From: an uncultured Collinsella sp.
Lineage (GTDB): Bacteria; Actinomycetota; Coriobacteriia; Coriobacteriales; Coriobacteriaceae
Length of the DNA stretch: 49,788 nt
Reading direction: 5' to 3'
Assembly (NCBI GenBank): GCA_958453935.1
Contig: CAUDZT010000005.1
Location: 1 to 49,788, forward strand
Below, in pieces: positions 7,401-15,274 of the stretch (position 1 is the first letter of the stretch; each line of letters opens with the position of its first letter). The translations under genes were made by a program, and so were the position numbers. The notes beneath the pieces are model-generated. The model saw nothing but the letters and a program-made list of their open reading frames with translations, did not search any database and was not told where the DNA came from.

Positions 7401-8504
7401 ATGGGGTACTTTATCGTTTCACATAACGCTGCGCTGGCGCTCTTGGCGCACATTCCGAACCCGCGCTTTGGGGATTCGGAACCAGAGGTCGTGTCGATCG
7501 CGGGCGCCTGTGCGCTCTGTGACCAGGAGGCGCAGGAGTTTATCGATCGCTACGACCTGGGGATTGACGTGCTGGATCTGATGGTACCGACGCGCGCCGA
7601 CCGCCGGCGGACCAAGCACGTCGCGACGCACCTGTGCACCAACGAGCTCCCTGCGGGTTCGTTTATCTCGCTGGGCCACTGGAGGGGCGACCTGGATGCA
7701 TACGCGTGCTCTCCCGAGCTGGCGTTTGTGCAGGCTGCGCACGACAGCTCTGCGGCCGAGACCATCTATGCCGGCTATGCCATGACATCGAACTACCGGT
7801 TGGATAACCTTGCCCCCGGCGGGGTGACCAGTAGGGATGCGGGCATGCGCGATAGCAAGCTCACGACCAAGGAGCTCATTGCGGCGTATATCGAGGCGTC
7901 CCCAAAGGTAAGGGGTCTCGCGAAAGCAAAGGCGCTGCTTGCGTATGTGATCGAGGGGTCGCGCTCTCCGAGGGAGTCGGGGCTGTGCATGTTTATGTCG
8001 CTGCCTACGCGCTACGGCGGGTATGCATTGGGCAAGGCTGAGCTCAACAAGAGGGTCTTTATTCGTGATGGATACAACGATGGGCGCGAGCGCAAGCTGC
8101 GCGTGTTGGAGCGCACGCCCGACATTACGCTTACGGCTAAGGTCGAGGTGGGCAGGGATAAGGTAAAGGCCGGGCTGCTGCCAGAGGTGCTGACCGCGAT
8201 GGTCGACTACGACAGCGATGCCATTCATGACGGCCGCGAGAAGATCCACAAGGATGCCGAGCGCCGCAACGAGTTGGAACTGCTTGAGGGAGTAGCGTAT
8301 TTTACGGTGACAACCGACCAAGCAAATGACTACGACAAGCTCGTTCGGCTGTGCGAACGCATCCGACGGAAGCTGCATCGGAATAAGCGCCCCATCTTTA
8401 ACAAGGCGATGAGTGCAGAGCAGCGATATTTTGCCCATGCGCGTGCCGAAACGAAGCGATTTTGGCTCTGGCAAGCCGTTATCGATGCGCATCAGTATTG
8501 GTAG
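7401..8504 (+). CDS. Vsr/DUF559-like protein with AbiEi-like middle region, 367 aa
   Basis: The protein begins MGYFIVSH; the ATG at 7401 has no clear ribosome site and the region just upstream holds TATCTT, so a leaderless transcript is possible. The layout resembles AbiEi-type antitoxin proteins fused to a Vsr-like endonuclease fold: SFISLG...YACSPELAFVQAA (the 'speciality' segment where AbiEi proteins have a conserved S-P-E), a helical part, SPRESGLCMFMSLP, and a C-terminal core MVDYDSDAIHD (Asp at about 269), KDAERRNELEL and YFTVTTDQ, matching the usual (V)EYDG...R...GW...T order. The canonical Glu of the nuclease is replaced, so activity is doubtful. A second protein of the same design is encoded at 33105-34178. 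Assignment is by pattern, not by search. Confidence 0.6.
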   Translation: MGYFIVSHNAALALLAHIPNPRFGDSEPEVVSIAGACALCDQEAQEFIDRYDLGIDVLDLMVPTRADRRRTKHVATHLCTNELPAGSFISLGHWRGDLDAYACSPELAFVQAAHDSSAAETIYAGYAMTSNYRLDNLAPGGVTSRDAGMRDSKLTTKELIAAYIEASPKVRGLAKAKALLAYVIEGSRSPRESGLCMFMSLPTRYGGYALGKAELNKRVFIRDGYNDGRERKLRVLERTPDITLTAKVEVGRDKVKAGLLPEVLTAMVDYDSDAIHDGREKIHKDAERRNELELLEGVAYFTVTTDQANDYDKLVRLCERIRRKLHRNKRPIFNKAMSAEQRYFAHARAETKRFWLWQAVIDAHQYW

Positions 8505-8546
8505 GGGCGGTAACAGGGGGTTAGAATTAGCGGCCATATATCCAGA

Positions 8547-8720
8547 TCTAATACTTTTCCCGAGAAGTGAACGAGCCAGAATGGACCCCCGAAACATCGA
8601 CACTTTTAGGGACCCGTTTCCTGTGGTTTTGCTGCTGGAATCCTGCGGTTTTGACGTCAAAAAGTGTGGATGCTCCAGGGGTCCAAATAAGCTCGTTCAC
8701 TTCTCGGGAAAAGTATTAGA
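8547..8720. repeat. 174-bp palindromic element
   Basis: The outer 30 bases (8547-8576, beginning TCTAATACTTTTCCCGAGAA) are the exact reverse complement of 8691-8720. Inside, the arms continue with about three-quarters identity (TGGACCCCC...CGACACTTTT against AAAAGTGTGGATG...GGGGTCCA). The centre has two near-identical CCTG(T/C)GGTTTT copies. No gene fits it. The form suits a MITE-like or palindromic mobile repeat; it could fold into a long hairpin if transcribed. It lies 42 bp after the Vsr-like gene. Confidence 0.85.
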
Positions 8721-8823
8721 CCTCAATTTAAAGAGGGTTACTTATATGTGACTGCGAGACCCATTCGGGTCTGATCGTGGCGATTGCTGGGGCTGTTTGG
8801 GCGCTTTGGGCTCGGTCGCCGTA

Positions 8824-8858
8824 AAACAAAACAGCTCAGAGGCGAAGCCTCTGAGCTG
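8824..8858 (-). terminator. Terminator of tRNA-Val
   Basis: CAGCTCAGAGGC (8832-8843) pairs perfectly with GCCTCTGAGCTG (8847-8858), loop GAA. Read on the minus strand it is followed by TTTTGTTTT (8823-8831). Confidence 0.92.
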
Positions 8859-8866
8859 CGAACATT

Positions 8867-8941
8867 TGGTGGGCGTTAGAAGATTTGAACTTCTGACCTC
8901 TTCCGTGTCAGGGAAGCGCTCTCCCCCTGAGCTAAACGCCC
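8867..8941 (-). tRNA. tRNA-Val (anticodon GAC)
   Basis: Read on the minus strand: acceptor GGGCGTT pairing with AACGCCC, D-stem GCTC/GAGC, anticodon stem CTTCC/GGAAG with loop CTGACAC (anticodon GAC), T-arm AGAAG-TTCAAAT-CTTCT, discriminator A, and an encoded CCA (8867-8869). The variable loop is short (AGGTC). It decodes GUC/GUU valine codons. It has a strong promoter upstream and its own terminator, so it is a single-gene transcript. Confidence 0.96.
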
Positions 8942-8970
8942 GATCAAGGGTGCGCGAGTGCGCAGGGAAT

Positions 8971-8999
8971 AATATAACGGAGCTCCCACCCGCTGGCAA
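8971..8999 (-). promoter_or_regulatory. Promoter of tRNA-Val
   Basis: On the minus strand TTGCCA (-35, 8994-8999) is separated by 17 bases from TATATT (-10, 8971-8976), about 30 bases before the tRNA 5' end. This is a near-consensus sigma-70-type promoter. Confidence 0.85.
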
Positions 9000-9172
9000 G
9001 AACTATTTTTTAAAAAGCGGCAACTTGCGACCCTATTGGCCTCCGATCCGGCGTGAGCAGGACGCGAAAAGTCGCGTTTGTACCCCCGATGAACTGCACA
9101 TTCGCGTAAAATATTCCCATTATGGGCAAATGGTGTCCAGGTAGTTTACGATGCGGCATCTGGGGGAGGGAC

Positions 9173-10057
9173 ATGTCGGACGCGCGCTCACTGCGAAAAC
9201 AGTTCAATCGCATGCTCGCCACGTTGCTGGTTGCCCTTGCTGCTGCCGGAGCCGTAACATATGCCTGGTACATCTACAACGCCAACCGCCACATCACCGA
9301 CGTCAAGATGGCCGCGGGCACGGGCGTAACCTTCCTCATCTCCAACGAGTACGACGGCGAATACAAAACCAACGCCGGCCTGAGCTTTTCGGGCCTGCTC
9401 GATCCCGTCTCGACCGACAACGTGCTCAACGGCTTCCAAAAGGTAACGGGCTTTACCGGCGGAACCACCCAGGACTCGCTCTTTGCCAGCATGTTTGGCG
9501 CGGCCGAGCACTCCGACTACTACAAGACCTCCCTGTACCTGGCTACCAATTCGGCCGCGACCGACGTGTACCTGTCGGGCATCGATTTTACCGAGCAGGA
9601 TCCGGCAAACCCCATCTCCACTGCCCTGCGCGTGGGGCTGGTCGCCTATGCTCCAGGGCAGGGCGACACCGTTACGGGCCAGTACGTCTTTGAGGCCTCG
9701 GGCGAGCACAATCCCCAGGCACACTACAACACGCTCGATGGCAAGGACGCTGGCAAAAACGAGCAGAGCCACCTGGTGCTCGACAGCAGCCGCTCCGACG
9801 GCGCCACGGTCCATTTTGACCAGCTGACCAGCGCAAACTTCTGCGACTACAACGAAGACACCGGCGTCGTGAGCCTCAAGGAGGCCACGACCAAGATCTG
9901 CAGCCTGCCCGCTGCCGCCAAGGGCGCCAACCGTAGCACGCCCGTGCGTGTGGATGTGTACGTGTGGCTGGAAGGCTGCGACCCCGACTGCACCAACAAC
10001 CTGGCCGCCACCAGCCTGCAATCGCTGGCGCTGCGCTTTGCCGGCAAGCGTTCGTAA
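9173..10057 (+). CDS. SipW-dependent-type surface protein (TasA/camelysin-like), 294 aa
   Basis: First gene of the large operon ending at 18222. ATG 9173 follows GGGGGAGG. N-terminus: basic n-region RKQFNR, hydrophobic core (about 14-28), then TYAWY (29-33). Middle: a TALRVGLV block that has equivalents in the other family members. C-terminus: VYVWLEGCDPDCTNN, the signature in its full form with two Cys. Unlike the copies at 1.9 and 2.8 kb its codons are G/C-ending, as in the chromosome in general. Next gene starts 11 bases after its stop. Expected to be cut by one of the two SipW-type peptidases of the operon and assembled outside the cell; function is inferred from family style only. Confidence 0.85.
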   Translation: MSDARSLRKQFNRMLATLLVALAAAGAVTYAWYIYNANRHITDVKMAAGTGVTFLISNEYDGEYKTNAGLSFSGLLDPVSTDNVLNGFQKVTGFTGGTTQDSLFASMFGAAEHSDYYKTSLYLATNSAATDVYLSGIDFTEQDPANPISTALRVGLVAYAPGQGDTVTGQYVFEASGEHNPQAHYNTLDGKDAGKNEQSHLVLDSSRSDGATVHFDQLTSANFCDYNEDTGVVSLKEATTKICSLPAAAKGANRSTPVRVDVYVWLEGCDPDCTNNLAATSLQSLALRFAGKRS

Positions 10058-10068
10058 GGGGGCCGGGG

Positions 10069-10905
10069 ATGAGCGCATCGAACATCAAAGACATCCTAAG
10101 CTCGCGCCGTCGCATGGTTGCCGCGGCCGCGTGGATGTTGGTGCTGGTAGTCGCCCTGAGCGCCGCTACCTACGCCTGGTTTAGCAGCTCGCGCTACACC
10201 AACGTGACGCCCGTGGCGCACACGGTAAGCGACGAGAGCTCCGACCTGCAGATTGGCCTTTCGGCCAACGGACCCTGGGACACGACGGCCACACTTGCCG
10301 CCGCCGACAAGACGCTCTATCCCATCTCGACGGCAGATCTTTCCCGCTTTTGGCGCGGCACGTTCCAAAACGCCGCGGGTATTACGACTGACTACGCCGA
10401 CTGCACCGCGCAGCTGGATGACTATGCCCTTTCGGGCACGCTGTACCTTAAGGGCGGCGACAGCGCCCTCAACGTGTACCTGTATCCGGGCCAGATGAGC
10501 GTGACGAGCGACCCACAGCTGCTGGCCGCACTGCGCCTGGGTCTGGTGATTACGACTCGGGCAGGCACGCAAACGCATATCTTTACCTGCGACGACTTGG
10601 GTAACACCGCAGGCGCCACCAGCAGGCGCACCACCGTGCAAGACGGCGTGGTCGTGGCGGCGGGCGCCTCGGGCTGGACCTACACCGCCGACCCTGCGCG
10701 CGCCATAAGCGCCTACAGCATGGACGGCACCGGTGACACGCCCACGGCGCGCGCGGGCGCCACGCCCATCTGCACGCTGGCCGCCAACGAGGTGGCAAGC
10801 GTTCGCTACGTTGTGTACATGGAAGGCTGCGACGCCAATTGCATCGACGAGGCCCAGGCCCGCGATGTGGCGCTGCAGCTTGCCTTTGCCGCGGCCAAGG
10901 CATAA
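10069..10905 (+). CDS. SipW-dependent-type surface protein (TasA/camelysin-like), 278 aa
   Basis: ATG 10069 follows AAGGGGGCCGGGG and lies 11 bases after the previous stop. Signal region: SSRRR, a hydrophobic stretch (about 16-33), then AATYAWF (32-38). The middle block AALRLGLVI and the C-terminal VVYMEGCDANCIDE match the family. A Tyr replaces the usual Trp of the signature. Soluble part is Ala/Thr-rich, as expected for a beta-rich secreted protein. Same operon and same presumed processing as its neighbours; sequence divergence between the copies suggests distinct structural roles (main subunit, minor subunit, tip or anchor), which cannot be assigned from sequence. Confidence 0.85.
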   Translation: MSASNIKDILSSRRRMVAAAAWMLVLVVALSAATYAWFSSSRYTNVTPVAHTVSDESSDLQIGLSANGPWDTTATLAAADKTLYPISTADLSRFWRGTFQNAAGITTDYADCTAQLDDYALSGTLYLKGGDSALNVYLYPGQMSVTSDPQLLAALRLGLVITTRAGTQTHIFTCDDLGNTAGATSRRTTVQDGVVVAAGASGWTYTADPARAISAYSMDGTGDTPTARAGATPICTLAANEVASVRYVVYMEGCDANCIDEAQARDVALQLAFAAAKA

Positions 10906-10918
10906 GGGGGCGAGCGAT

Positions 10919-11908
10919 ATGGAAGATCAGAAGCACATGCCAGCAGATGGCTGCGAGGCCAAATCCCAGAGTGAGAGCCCCGCGGCGCCCTCCAGCGCGT
11001 CCGCCGAGCGCCAGGTCTTCGAGGGCGCCGCCGCCCGCCGACACGCCCGCCGCGCGCGTGCCTACATCGCGCTCGTTATGGTGGCGCTCGCCGCTACTTT
11101 GGGCGCCGCCACCTACGCGTGGTTCACGAACAACATGAAGGTCAACACCAACTCGGTGAGCGTGCACAGCGACACGTCCAAGCTGGTGCTGGAGCTGGGC
11201 GACGCCGACCGAGGAAGCTGGTCGCAACAGGGCGACGTTTCCCTAACTTCCAACGCGACCGGCGCCGTGACGCTCTACCCGGTTTCGACCTTTGACTTCA
11301 ACGGCTTTGCTGCCTGCGCGCAAAACAACTCAGCCGGTGATGCCACGGTGTTTGAGCAGGCAAAAGACAACGGTTCCGCGTTCTATCACGGCTGGATCGA
11401 CCTGCGCCCCACCATTACCGGAACGGGCGCCAGCAAAGTAAAGGGCAAGGTCAACTTGTATCTGGCCGAATCGCTGGTCCCGCAGGGTGCCGATGCCGAG
11501 CTGCTGCGCGCAGCCCGCGTGGGGATAAAGATCTCGAGCGGCAGCCAGGTGCTTGCAACCAACATCTTTGAGCTCGACGGCTCCGACGGTGGTCATCGCG
11601 ACGAGCATCCTGCGACCGCGCCTGCGGGCCTAGTGGGCTACACCGAGGGCATGCTTCTGGGCTGGCAAAACGGCCAGCTCGCTTGTGGCGCCAACGTGAC
11701 GCAGGACCCGGCCACCTTTACGCTGGACACGAGCGAGACGGCCACGCGCCCGCAAAACACGCTCGCCACGCTGGGGCTTGGCCAGGCCTATCGTCTGGAT
11801 GTCTATTACTACATCGAGGGCACCGATCCCGATAGCGCCGACTATCTCTATCAAGATCCGGGCACCTTGCACCTGGCGCTCTTTGCGACCTTGGATGGTG
11901 AGGCGTAA
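10919..11908 (+). CDS. SipW-dependent-type surface protein with long cytoplasmic leader, 329 aa
   Basis: ATG 10919 follows AAGGGGGCGAG. It differs from its neighbours by a 48-residue N-terminal extension, polar and Ser/Ala/Glu-rich, ending in ARRHARRAR, before the hydrophobic core (about 50-64) and TYAWF (65-69). Such a long n-region is unusual for a cleaved signal peptide; the protein may be handled differently from its siblings. Middle: RAARVGIKI. C-terminus: VYYYIEGTDPDSAD, where Ser replaces the signature Cys. The stop overlaps the next start as TAATG, so translation of the two is probably coupled. Confidence 0.85.
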   Translation: MEDQKHMPADGCEAKSQSESPAAPSSASAERQVFEGAAARRHARRARAYIALVMVALAATLGAATYAWFTNNMKVNTNSVSVHSDTSKLVLELGDADRGSWSQQGDVSLTSNATGAVTLYPVSTFDFNGFAACAQNNSAGDATVFEQAKDNGSAFYHGWIDLRPTITGTGASKVKGKVNLYLAESLVPQGADAELLRAARVGIKISSGSQVLATNIFELDGSDGGHRDEHPATAPAGLVGYTEGMLLGWQNGQLACGANVTQDPATFTLDTSETATRPQNTLATLGLGQAYRLDVYYYIEGTDPDSADYLYQDPGTLHLALFATLDGEA

Positions 11909-12714
11909 TGGCACGCATCATGCCCGACGACCGTCGGCCCATCGCCAACGGCGCCCAGACACAAGCCGCCGCGCCCACCGATATCGACCTGCGCCGCAAG
12001 CTCACTACCACCGTGGTGCTGGTGCTGTTTGCGCTGGTGGCGATAGCCATGGCAACGTTCGCCTGGTTCTCCATCGCCGATAGCGCCAAGACCCGCATGC
12101 TCATGATCGACGCCAACGCCGACGGTTCGCTGCGCTTTGACCTGGACGAGCATGCCACGTTCGACGAATACGTCCACAGCCTGGGCTTCGACCAGATCTC
12201 GGCGCGCATTGCCAGCGAAAAGGGCGTGGACATCGACGCGTCCAAGCTCAAGCCCGTCACCACGAGCGACTACCAGACCTTTACCTTCGAAGACGGTTCC
12301 ACCGCCGATCCCGCCACCGGTGCCTACCTGGAGTTCACGCTGCACTTTATGAGCGGCACGGACCTGCGCGTTCGCCTGACCGGGCAGGACGGCGACGGCG
12401 GCGCGTCCGGCACGCGGTTTAGCTCCGACACGCAGAGTATGGCCAGCGCCATGCGCATGAGCTTTACCGCCGACGGTCACACCTGGGTCTACAACCCCAA
12501 CGGAGGCGGGGGCTCGTCTGGTTCGGCCACCGTCTTTGGGCTCGACTCGGATACGGCGAACGCGGCCAGCGACATGTTCGACCTAATAAAAGATACGGAC
12601 AAGCCGGTAACCGTTCGCATATGGCTCGAGGGAACGGACCCAAATTGCACTAATATGCTAAAGGGAGCTAACTATTCGGTTTCGATGCGCTTTGAGGGCA
12701 TCGAAGAACAGTAG
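11908..12714 (+). CDS. SipW-dependent-type surface protein (TasA/camelysin-like), 268 aa
   Basis: Starts at the A of the preceding TAATG. A 30-residue polar leader ends in DLRRK, followed by a hydrophobic core (about 33-49) and TFAWF (50-54). The SAMRMSFTA block and VRIWLEGTDPNCTN place it in the same family. It has a Gly/Ser-rich patch (NGGGGSSGS, about residue 196) just before the last beta region, seen in no other copy. Fourth and last of the surface subunits in the operon; the SipW-type peptidase gene begins 60 bases later. Confidence 0.85.
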   Translation: MARIMPDDRRPIANGAQTQAAAPTDIDLRRKLTTTVVLVLFALVAIAMATFAWFSIADSAKTRMLMIDANADGSLRFDLDEHATFDEYVHSLGFDQISARIASEKGVDIDASKLKPVTTSDYQTFTFEDGSTADPATGAYLEFTLHFMSGTDLRVRLTGQDGDGGASGTRFSSDTQSMASAMRMSFTADGHTWVYNPNGGGGSSGSATVFGLDSDTANAASDMFDLIKDTDKPVTVRIWLEGTDPNCTNMLKGANYSVSMRFEGIEEQ

Positions 12715-12774
12715 ATATGCACGGCGGCCACCGGGCCGCGCACGACCTAGACAGACACGGTAGTAAGGGACATC

Positions 12775-13521
12775 ATGCAATCTGTTAAAAAAGTCGCATC
12801 CATCGCGCTGAGCGTCGTCATGTGGATCATCATCCTGGTGGCGGCCCTGTATGCGTTTACCACGCTCGCCACGCGCGAGGACGGCAGCGTCTCTGACATC
12901 GCCGGCTTCACCCCGCTCGCCGTGCAGTCCGACTCCATGGCGCCCACGTTTAACAAGGGCGACCTCATCTTCATCAAAAAGTGCGACACCTCCAAGCTTG
13001 AGGTGGGCGACATCGTGACGTTCCATACCATCATCGACAACGAGTACGCGCTCAACACGCACCGCATCGCCGCCATCGACGAGGTCAACGGCATGCGCAG
13101 CTTTACCACCAAGGGCGATAACAACGACGTGGCCGATACGCACATCATCAGCGACGGCGACATCGTGGGCAAATACCTGTTCGCGTTGCCGCAGATGGGC
13201 AAGGTCATGGACTTCCTGTCCAGCTCCATGGGCTTCCTCATTGTGATCGTGCTGCCCATGCTGCTGTTCTTTATCTACCAGGTGTATCACCTCATCGTGG
13301 TGGGCATGAACCTTAAGCGCGCTATGGCCGAGGAGGACCGCCTGGCCGCCGCGGCTGCCATCGTGGACGCCGAGGGCAAGGGTGACACTACTGTCACGGC
13401 CGATAACGCCGCCGAGCAGCTTGCCCAGGCCGAGGCCAAGCTCGAGGAAGCCCGTCGTCTGAAGGCCGAGGCCGAGGCGGCGATGAACGCGACCAAGCAG
13501 GAGGGTACCGACGGTGAGTGA
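12775..13521 (+). CDS. sipW: SipW-type (ER/archaeal-like) signal peptidase I, 248 aa
   Basis: Catalytic motifs are complete: QSDSMAP with nucleophile Ser54, NTHRI with His96 in place of the Lys of ordinary bacterial enzymes, and TKGDNNDVAD with Asp115/Asp121. The Ser-His type defines the SipW/ER subfamily that processes TasA-like proteins. One membrane segment lies at 7-29; a second at about 150-175 returns the chain to the cytoplasm, where a charged, helical tail of about 70 residues (AEEDRLAAA, EEARRLKAEAEAAM) follows. The tail is longer than usual and coiled-coil-like, perhaps docking the AAA+ or coiled-coil protein encoded next. Its end overlaps the next gene by 8 bases. Confidence 0.92.
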   Translation: MQSVKKVASIALSVVMWIIILVAALYAFTTLATREDGSVSDIAGFTPLAVQSDSMAPTFNKGDLIFIKKCDTSKLEVGDIVTFHTIIDNEYALNTHRIAAIDEVNGMRSFTTKGDNNDVADTHIISDGDIVGKYLFALPQMGKVMDFLSSSMGFLIVIVLPMLLFFIYQVYHLIVVGMNLKRAMAEEDRLAAAAAIVDAEGKGDTTVTADNAAEQLAQAEAKLEEARRLKAEAEAAMNATKQEGTDGE

Positions 13522-15205
13522 GTTTCTGGGATTTGCCTGGGAGCTGCTGGCAAAGGTTGTCTACAACGTCGTTGCCGTTGTGAGCTCCATCCTTAACCTG
13601 CTGGTGTTTGGCTGGGTTGAGTACTTCAACATCTTTATGACCTACTTCACCACGTTTGACCTGGTGGGCAAGATCGGCGCGATCATTCTGTTTGCCATGC
13701 TCATCGCGGTCCCCGTGCTGATCGTGGCCATTCTGGTCCACCGCCACCGCATCAACCGCCGTCTGCATCGCGACGATACGTCCAACAAGGCGCTCTATCG
13801 CGAGATCGGTCGCCTGAACAAGCAGGTGCTCGACCTCATGGACGAGAAGAACAAACTGCTGGCGCTCAAGGTCAATGCCATGGGCGGCACCAAGCAGATT
13901 CCGTACGTGGGCGCCTCGGCCCTGGCCGACGACCATCTGCCCACGGTGGGCAACGTGGTGGGCGCCGCCGCGGGCGCGCCTGCGGGCGAGAGCGCCACGG
14001 CTGCCGTGGTGTCGGGCAACGCGTCGCTCGCGCTCGATGGCGCGGGCGTCAAGGACGCCGCAGCCGCCATGGCCAAGGCCACCGTTGAGGCCAAGACCCT
14101 AGCCGAGGAAAAAGAGATTGCGCAGGCCAACCGCTTCCCCAAGTTGTCCCTTGTGGACCTTAAGTACCGCGACTGGGAATCGCCGGTCTACGACGATGCC
14201 ATCTCGCTGGAGGACTTTGTCGACAGCTTCCGCGCGTTCGCCTGCAGCCAGATGAAGCTCTACTACACGCCTGAGGTCATCCGCCGCTTTGTGGCCGGCA
14301 TGGCCGCCTCCAAGCTGCTGATCCTGGAGGGCATCTCGGGTACTGGTAAGACCTCGCTGCCCTACAGCTTTAGCCGCTATCTGGATAACCCCGCGACCAT
14401 CGTGTCGGTGCAGCCGAGTTTTCGCGATCGCACCGAGGTACTGGGCTACTTTAACGAGTTCTCCAAGCGCTTTAACGAGACCGAGTTCCTCCGCGCCGTG
14501 TACGAGGCGGGCCTTCGCCAGGACCCGTCCATGATCGTGCTTGACGAGATGAACCTCGCCCGCGTGGAGTACTACTTTGCCGAGATCCTGTCGGTGCTCG
14601 AGATGCCCAGCCACGACGAGTGGGTACTCGATCTGGTCCCCACCCAGTGGGCCGCCGATCCCAAGGCTCTGCACGACGGCAAGCTCACCATCCCCGACAG
14701 CCTGTGGTTCATCGGCACGGCCAACAACGACGACTCCACCTTTACCATCACGGACAAGGTGTACGACCGTGCAATCCCCATCGAGCTCAACGAGCGTGCC
14801 GACGCGTTTGAATGCGAGCCGCACGAGCGCGTGCACGTGACGGCCGACCACCTGCAGTATCTGTTCCAAAAGGCCAAGGTCGAGTACGTAATCGACGAGG
14901 AGCTGCTCCAGAAGATGCACAAGCTGGACCAGTACCTGCAGACCCGCTTTAAGCTGGCCTTTGGCAACCGTATCATCAAGCAGATGTACGACTTTATCCC
15001 CGTGTACGTGGCGTGCGGCGGCACCGAGCTGGGCGGCATGGACTACATCATCGCCCGCAAGGTGCTCAAGAAGTTTGAGTCCATGAACGTGAGCTTTGTG
15101 CGCGACGAGATGAAGGGCCTGATCGAGTACATCGAGAAGACCTTTGGCGAGGGCGGCCTGCCCGATTCCGTCATGTACCTGCAGCGGATCCAGAACTTCT
15201 ACTAA
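13514..15205 (+). CDS. Membrane-anchored McrB-like AAA+ ATPase, 563 aa
   Basis: GTG start at 13514 overlaps the peptidase stop by 8 bases. Two membrane segments occupy about 13-35 and 48-73; a basic HRHRINRRLHR follows, then a short coiled coil and an Ala-rich linker to about 200. The C-terminal part is an AAA+ module close to McrB: Walker A GISGTGKTS (about 272-280), QPSFRDRTEVLGYFN, Walker B MIVLDEMNLARVEYYFAE (about 338-355) and sensor GTANNDDST (about 401). The EMNLARVE string is characteristic of the McrB branch. McrB normally is a cytosolic GTP-driven DNA translocase working with McrC; here the motor is fixed in the membrane inside a secretion operon, so a role in export, assembly or remodelling of the surface proteins is the more likely reading (inference). 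Confidence 0.88.
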   Translation: MSEFLGFAWELLAKVVYNVVAVVSSILNLLVFGWVEYFNIFMTYFTTFDLVGKIGAIILFAMLIAVPVLIVAILVHRHRINRRLHRDDTSNKALYREIGRLNKQVLDLMDEKNKLLALKVNAMGGTKQIPYVGASALADDHLPTVGNVVGAAAGAPAGESATAAVVSGNASLALDGAGVKDAAAAMAKATVEAKTLAEEKEIAQANRFPKLSLVDLKYRDWESPVYDDAISLEDFVDSFRAFACSQMKLYYTPEVIRRFVAGMAASKLLILEGISGTGKTSLPYSFSRYLDNPATIVSVQPSFRDRTEVLGYFNEFSKRFNETEFLRAVYEAGLRQDPSMIVLDEMNLARVEYYFAEILSVLEMPSHDEWVLDLVPTQWAADPKALHDGKLTIPDSLWFIGTANNDDSTFTITDKVYDRAIPIELNERADAFECEPHERVHVTADHLQYLFQKAKVEYVIDEELLQKMHKLDQYLQTRFKLAFGNRIIKQMYDFIPVYVACGGTELGGMDYIIARKVLKKFESMNVSFVRDEMKGLIEYIEKTFGEGGLPDSVMYLQRIQNFY

Positions 15206-15274
15206 TGGCGTAAGTGCGGGGCGGCGTGATGTCGCCCCGTCCCTTTCCGATCGATCCAACCTATGGAGTAACCC

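Noticed and set aside
8413..8751. Open frame of 112 codons through the palindrome
   Set aside because: It overlaps the Vsr-like gene end, and its second half is just palindrome arms; no ribosome site.
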